A stretch of DNA of 8,136 bases from an uncultured Micrococcus sp. Lineage in GTDB: Bacteria > Actinomycetota > Actinomycetes > Actinomycetales > Micrococcaceae. A model generated the notes under the pieces. The model was not told the origin of the DNA and made no database searches. It worked only from the letters and a program-made list of their open reading frames with translations. Both the position numbers and the translations under genes were made by a program. Below, piece after piece: positions 5,916 to 8,136 of the stretch. Each line of letters opens with the position of its first letter. Positions within the stretch are counted from its first letter, which is position 1. The stretch lies in assembly GCA_946222435.1 (NCBI GenBank), contig CAMIOJ010000088.1, forward strand, positions 1 through 8,136. The letters are read 5' to 3'.

Positions 5916-6833
5916 TCAGCGCGCGAGATCCTCCGGAGCGCCGGTGGCCCGGCGCGGCGGGGTGCCCGTGACCACCTCGGAGTCGAAGCCGATGTCCAGG
6001 GCCCGGGCCGAGTGCGTCAGCGCCCCCACGGAGACGACGTCCACGCCGGTGGCGGCCACCGCGGCGACGGTCTCCAGGGTGATGCCGCCGGAGGCCTCCA
6101 CCACGGCACGGCCGTCGATCAGGGCGACCCCGGCTCGCAGGTCCTCGAGGCTGAAGTTGTCCAGCATGATCGTATCCACGCCCGCGGCCAGGACGGGAGG
6201 CACCTGGCCGAGCCGGTCCACCTCCACCTCCACGTGCACGGTGTGGGGCAGACGCTCCATGCCCGCACGCAGTGCGGCGGTGACCTCCTCGTCCGTGGCC
6301 CCGGCGGCGATGCCCATGGCGGCCCAGTGGTTGTCCTTGACCATCACGGCGTCCGAGAGGGACATGCGGTGGTTGTGGCCGCCGCCGTCCCGGACCGCCT
6401 GGCGCTCCAGCAGGCGCAGCCCGGGGGTGGTCTTGCGGGTGTCCGCGATCCGGGTGTGCGCCCCGGCGGCACGGACCGCCGCAACGTACCGGGCTGTGGC
6501 CGTGGCGATCCCGGACATCCGCTGCAGCAGGTTCAGGGCGACCCGCTCGCCGCGCAGCACGGCGCGTGCGGGACCGGCGACCTCGGCGAGCACGTCTCCG
6601 GCGGCGAAGGCCTCGCCGTCCGCCCGGTGCAGGGTGGCCCGGACGGCGGGGTCCACGAGCGCGAAGACCTCCTGCAGCACCGTGGCACCGGAGAGGACGC
6701 CGTCCTCCCGTGCGACCACCTGCACGGCCATGCTCGTCTGCTCCGGGACGAACGCGTCGGCGGTGACGTCGCCCCAGGGCGCGTCCTCGGCCAGGGCGCG
6801 GGCCAGGACCTCGCGGAGCCGCGCGGCGGTCAC
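5916..6833 (-). CDS. nadC: Nicotinate-nucleotide pyrophosphorylase (quinolinate phosphoribosyltransferase, carboxylating)
   Basis: This cytoplasmic enzyme converts quinolinate and PRPP to nicotinate mononucleotide, CO2 and pyrophosphate, the step joining de novo synthesis to the common NAD pathway. The 305 residues are full length. Family motifs are EDAPWGDVTADAF near the N-terminus, LNLLQRMSGIATAT (100-113), DTRKTTPGLR (131-140) and GGHNHRMSLSDAVMVKDNH (151-169). VHVEVEV (199-205), TIMLDNF (221-227), VVEASGGI (244-251) and the barrel-end SVGALTHSA (268-276) complete the set, together supplying the usual Arg, Lys, His, Glu and Asp substrate contacts. GTG 6833 is chosen because GGAGG sits seven bases upstream and homology starts there. 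The frame remains open far upstream, but only as a shadow of nadA. GTG 6833 overlaps the nadA TGA in a GTGA arrangement, implying translational coupling. The C-terminal tail after about residue 288 is variable and polar. Confidence 0.95.
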   Translation of the reverse strand: MTAARLREVLARALAEDAPWGDVTADAFVPEQTSMAVQVVAREDGVLSGATVLQEVFALVDPAVRATLHRADGEAFAAGDVLAEVAGPARAVLRGERVALNLLQRMSGIATATARYVAAVRAAGAHTRIADTRKTTPGLRLLERQAVRDGGGHNHRMSLSDAVMVKDNHWAAMGIAAGATDEEVTAALRAGMERLPHTVHVEVEVDRLGQVPPVLAAGVDTIMLDNFSLEDLRAGVALIDGRAVVEASGGITLETVAAVAATGVDVVSVGALTHSARALDIGFDSEVVTGTPPRRATGAPEDLAR

Positions 6834-8131
6834 CGGCCGGCCTCCGCGGAGGTGCCGGCGGGCGAGCCGGACGGCACGACGGCGAGCATGCACTCCAGCG
6901 CGGTGCGGGCGTGCTCCTGCACGTGGGCGGGCACCTGGATGCGGTTCACCACGCGTCCCGCCACGAGCTCCTCGAGCACCCACGCGAGGTAGCCGGGGTG
7001 GATGCGGTACATGGTGGAGCAGGGGCAGATCACCGGGTCCAGGCAGAAGATCGTGTGCTCCGGATGCTGGGCGGCCAGGCGCTGGACGAGGTTGATCTCG
7101 GTGCCGATCGCGAAGGTCGACCCGGCGGGTGCGGCCTGGATCGCCTTGACGATCGCGTCGGTGGAGCCGGAGGCATCCGCGGCGTCCACCACCTCCATGG
7201 GGCACTCCGGGTGCACGATCACCTGCACGCCGGGGTGCTCGGCGCGGGCCTGTTCGATCTGCGCCACGGTGAAGCGGCGGTGGACCGAGCAGAAGCCGTG
7301 CCAGAGGATCACCTTCGCGTCCTGCAGCTGTTCGGCGGTGTTGCCCCCGAGCCGGCGGCGCGGATCCCACACCGGCATCTGCTCCAGCCCGATGCCCATG
7401 GCCTTCGCCGTGTTGCGGCCCAGGTGCTGGTCCGGGAAGAACAGCACGCGCTGACCGCGCTCGAACGCCCACTCGAGCACCTGCGCCGCGTTCGACGAGG
7501 TGCAGACGATGCCGCCGCGGGCGCCCACGAACGCCTTCAGGGCGGCGGAGGAGTTCATGTAGGTCACCGGCAGCACCGGCTGGCGCCCCTGCTCGTCCGG
7601 CTCGGTGCCGTAGAGCTCCTCGAGCTGGGCCCAGCAGTCGGCCACGGAGTCCTCGTCCGCCATGTCCGCCATGGAGCAGCCGGCGCCCAGGTGCGGCAGG
7701 ACGACCGCCTGGTGGTCGCCGGAGAGGATGTCCGCGGTCTCGGCCATGAAGTGCACGCCGCAGAACACGATCGCCTCCGCGTCCGGGTGGGCGGTGGCGG
7801 CGCGGGCGAGCTGGAAGGAATCGCCCACGTAGTCGGCGTGCCGGACCACCTCGTCGCGCTGGTAGAAGTGCCCGAGCAGGACCACCCGGTCGCCGAGCTC
7901 GGCCTTCGCGGCGGCGATGCGCTCCTGCAGCTCCTCCTCGGATGCCGTGCGGTACTCGGCGGGGATCTCGCCCTGGCGCGGCATGTGGGCCGGCGCCAGG
8001 TCCGCCATGGAGGAGCCGGGGCCGTAGCCGCCGAGCGAGTCGCCGGCCTCCCACGGGGGCAGCAGCAGCTCGTCCGTGCAGGCGGAGCCGCCGTCCGGGC
8101 GGGAGGACAGCAGGGTCAGCCGCACCGGCAC
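6830..8131 (-). CDS. nadA: Quinolinate synthase (start uncertain, may extend past the window edge)
   Basis: NadA condenses iminoaspartate with dihydroxyacetone phosphate to quinolinate in the cytoplasm, using a 4Fe-4S cluster with three Cys ligands. Counting from GTG 8131 there are 433 residues. Visible motifs are VVLLGHFYQRDEVV (83-96), YVGDSFQLAR (101-110), FCGVHFMAETADIL (123-136), GAGCSMADMA with C152, and TYMNSSAALKAF (190-201). CTSSNAAQVLEWAF (210-223), FFPDQHLGRNTA (231-242), LWHGFCSVH with C281, HPECPMEV (307-314) and CPCSTMYRIHPGYL with C371 complete the set. C152, C281 and C371 fit the three cluster ligands. The long form with a 60-70 residue N-terminal extension and a PRQGEIPAEY segment is what I recall for Micrococcaceae. 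The frame is still open at the window edge, so the true start could lie upstream; the Shine-Dalgarno that would decide is outside. It is the first visible gene of the NAD operon, followed directly by nadC. Confidence 0.93.
   Translation of the reverse strand: MPVRLTLLSSRPDGGSACTDELLLPPWEAGDSLGGYGPGSSMADLAPAHMPRQGEIPAEYRTASEEELQERIAAAKAELGDRVVLLGHFYQRDEVVRHADYVGDSFQLARAATAHPDAEAIVFCGVHFMAETADILSGDHQAVVLPHLGAGCSMADMADEDSVADCWAQLEELYGTEPDEQGRQPVLPVTYMNSSAALKAFVGARGGIVCTSSNAAQVLEWAFERGQRVLFFPDQHLGRNTAKAMGIGLEQMPVWDPRRRLGGNTAEQLQDAKVILWHGFCSVHRRFTVAQIEQARAEHPGVQVIVHPECPMEVVDAADASGSTDAIVKAIQAAPAGSTFAIGTEINLVQRLAAQHPEHTIFCLDPVICPCSTMYRIHPGYLAWVLEELVAGRVVNRIQVPAHVQEHARTALECMLAVVPSGSPAGTSAEAGR
6841..6845 (-). 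promoter_or_regulatory. Ribosome binding site of nadC inside the 3' end of nadA
   Basis: GGAGG on the minus strand lies seven bases before GTG 6833 and decides the nadC start. It is one half of the perfect 12-base palindrome CCTCCGCGGAGG (6841-6852), so a small hairpin could partly mask it until ribosomes translating nadA arrive. Confidence 0.65.
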
Positions 8132-8136
8132 GGACG

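Noticed and set aside
4634..6992. Long plus-strand frames opposite the desulfurase and nadC genes
   Set aside because: They are low-complexity mirror translations of well-supported minus-strand genes, without motifs or ribosome sites.
5916..8054. A single long minus-strand frame that would fuse an N-terminal region to NadC
   Set aside because: Its upper part is an out-of-frame shadow of nadA with low-complexity Arg/Gly/Pro content. NadC homology begins at GTG 6833, which has its own ribosome site.
1..8136. Mobile elements, CRISPR arrays, tRNA or rRNA genes, phage or toxin-antitoxin modules
   Set aside because: Reading both strands showed no transposase or integrase motifs, no regularly spaced repeats, no tRNA-like cloverleaf, and no small gene pair of that kind. 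Base composition looks even throughout.

Overview
The window looks like chromosomal DNA from a very GC-rich actinobacterium. Coding third positions are almost all G or C, GTG starts are used, neighbouring genes overlap by four bases, and the proteins resemble Micrococcaceae (Micrococcus/Kocuria/Arthrobacter) families as I remember them. The taxon is an inference from codon use and protein style; no database was searched.

Left half, plus strand. The window opens inside a gene for an osmoprotectant (glycine betaine/choline type) ABC-transporter binding lipoprotein. Its lipobox is visible, but its start codon lies before base 1. About 150 bases later comes a complete ESS/GltS-family sodium:glutamate-type symporter. 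A stretch of about 300 bases without a secure gene follows. It may hold a small open frame, and it carries a PHO-box-like motif just ahead of the next gene. That gene encodes a Tat-exported PhoD-type alkaline phosphatase/phosphodiesterase.

The phosphatase gene ends in a very strong inverted repeat (21-bp perfect inner stem, 9-bp outer stem). This sits between convergent genes and looks like a shared bidirectional terminator.

Right half, minus strand. Reading from the right edge leftwards, the genes are quinolinate synthase (nadA), quinolinate phosphoribosyltransferase (nadC, overlapping nadA by four bases) and a NifS/IscS-type cysteine desulfurase. This is a de novo NAD operon: NadA makes quinolinate using a 4Fe-4S cluster, NadC converts it to nicotinate mononucleotide, and the desulfurase plausibly supplies sulfur for the NadA cluster. 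Notably, nadB (L-aspartate oxidase) is not between nadA and nadC.

Most of the window is ordinary housekeeping and transport content. I see no mobile element, CRISPR array, tRNA or rRNA, and no convincing undescribed system. The points most worth a second look are the phoD upstream region (start choice, PHO-box-like motif, possible leaderless start, possible small coupled ORF), the aspartate in place of the PhoD cysteine ligand, the missing nadB, and the long convergent terminator.
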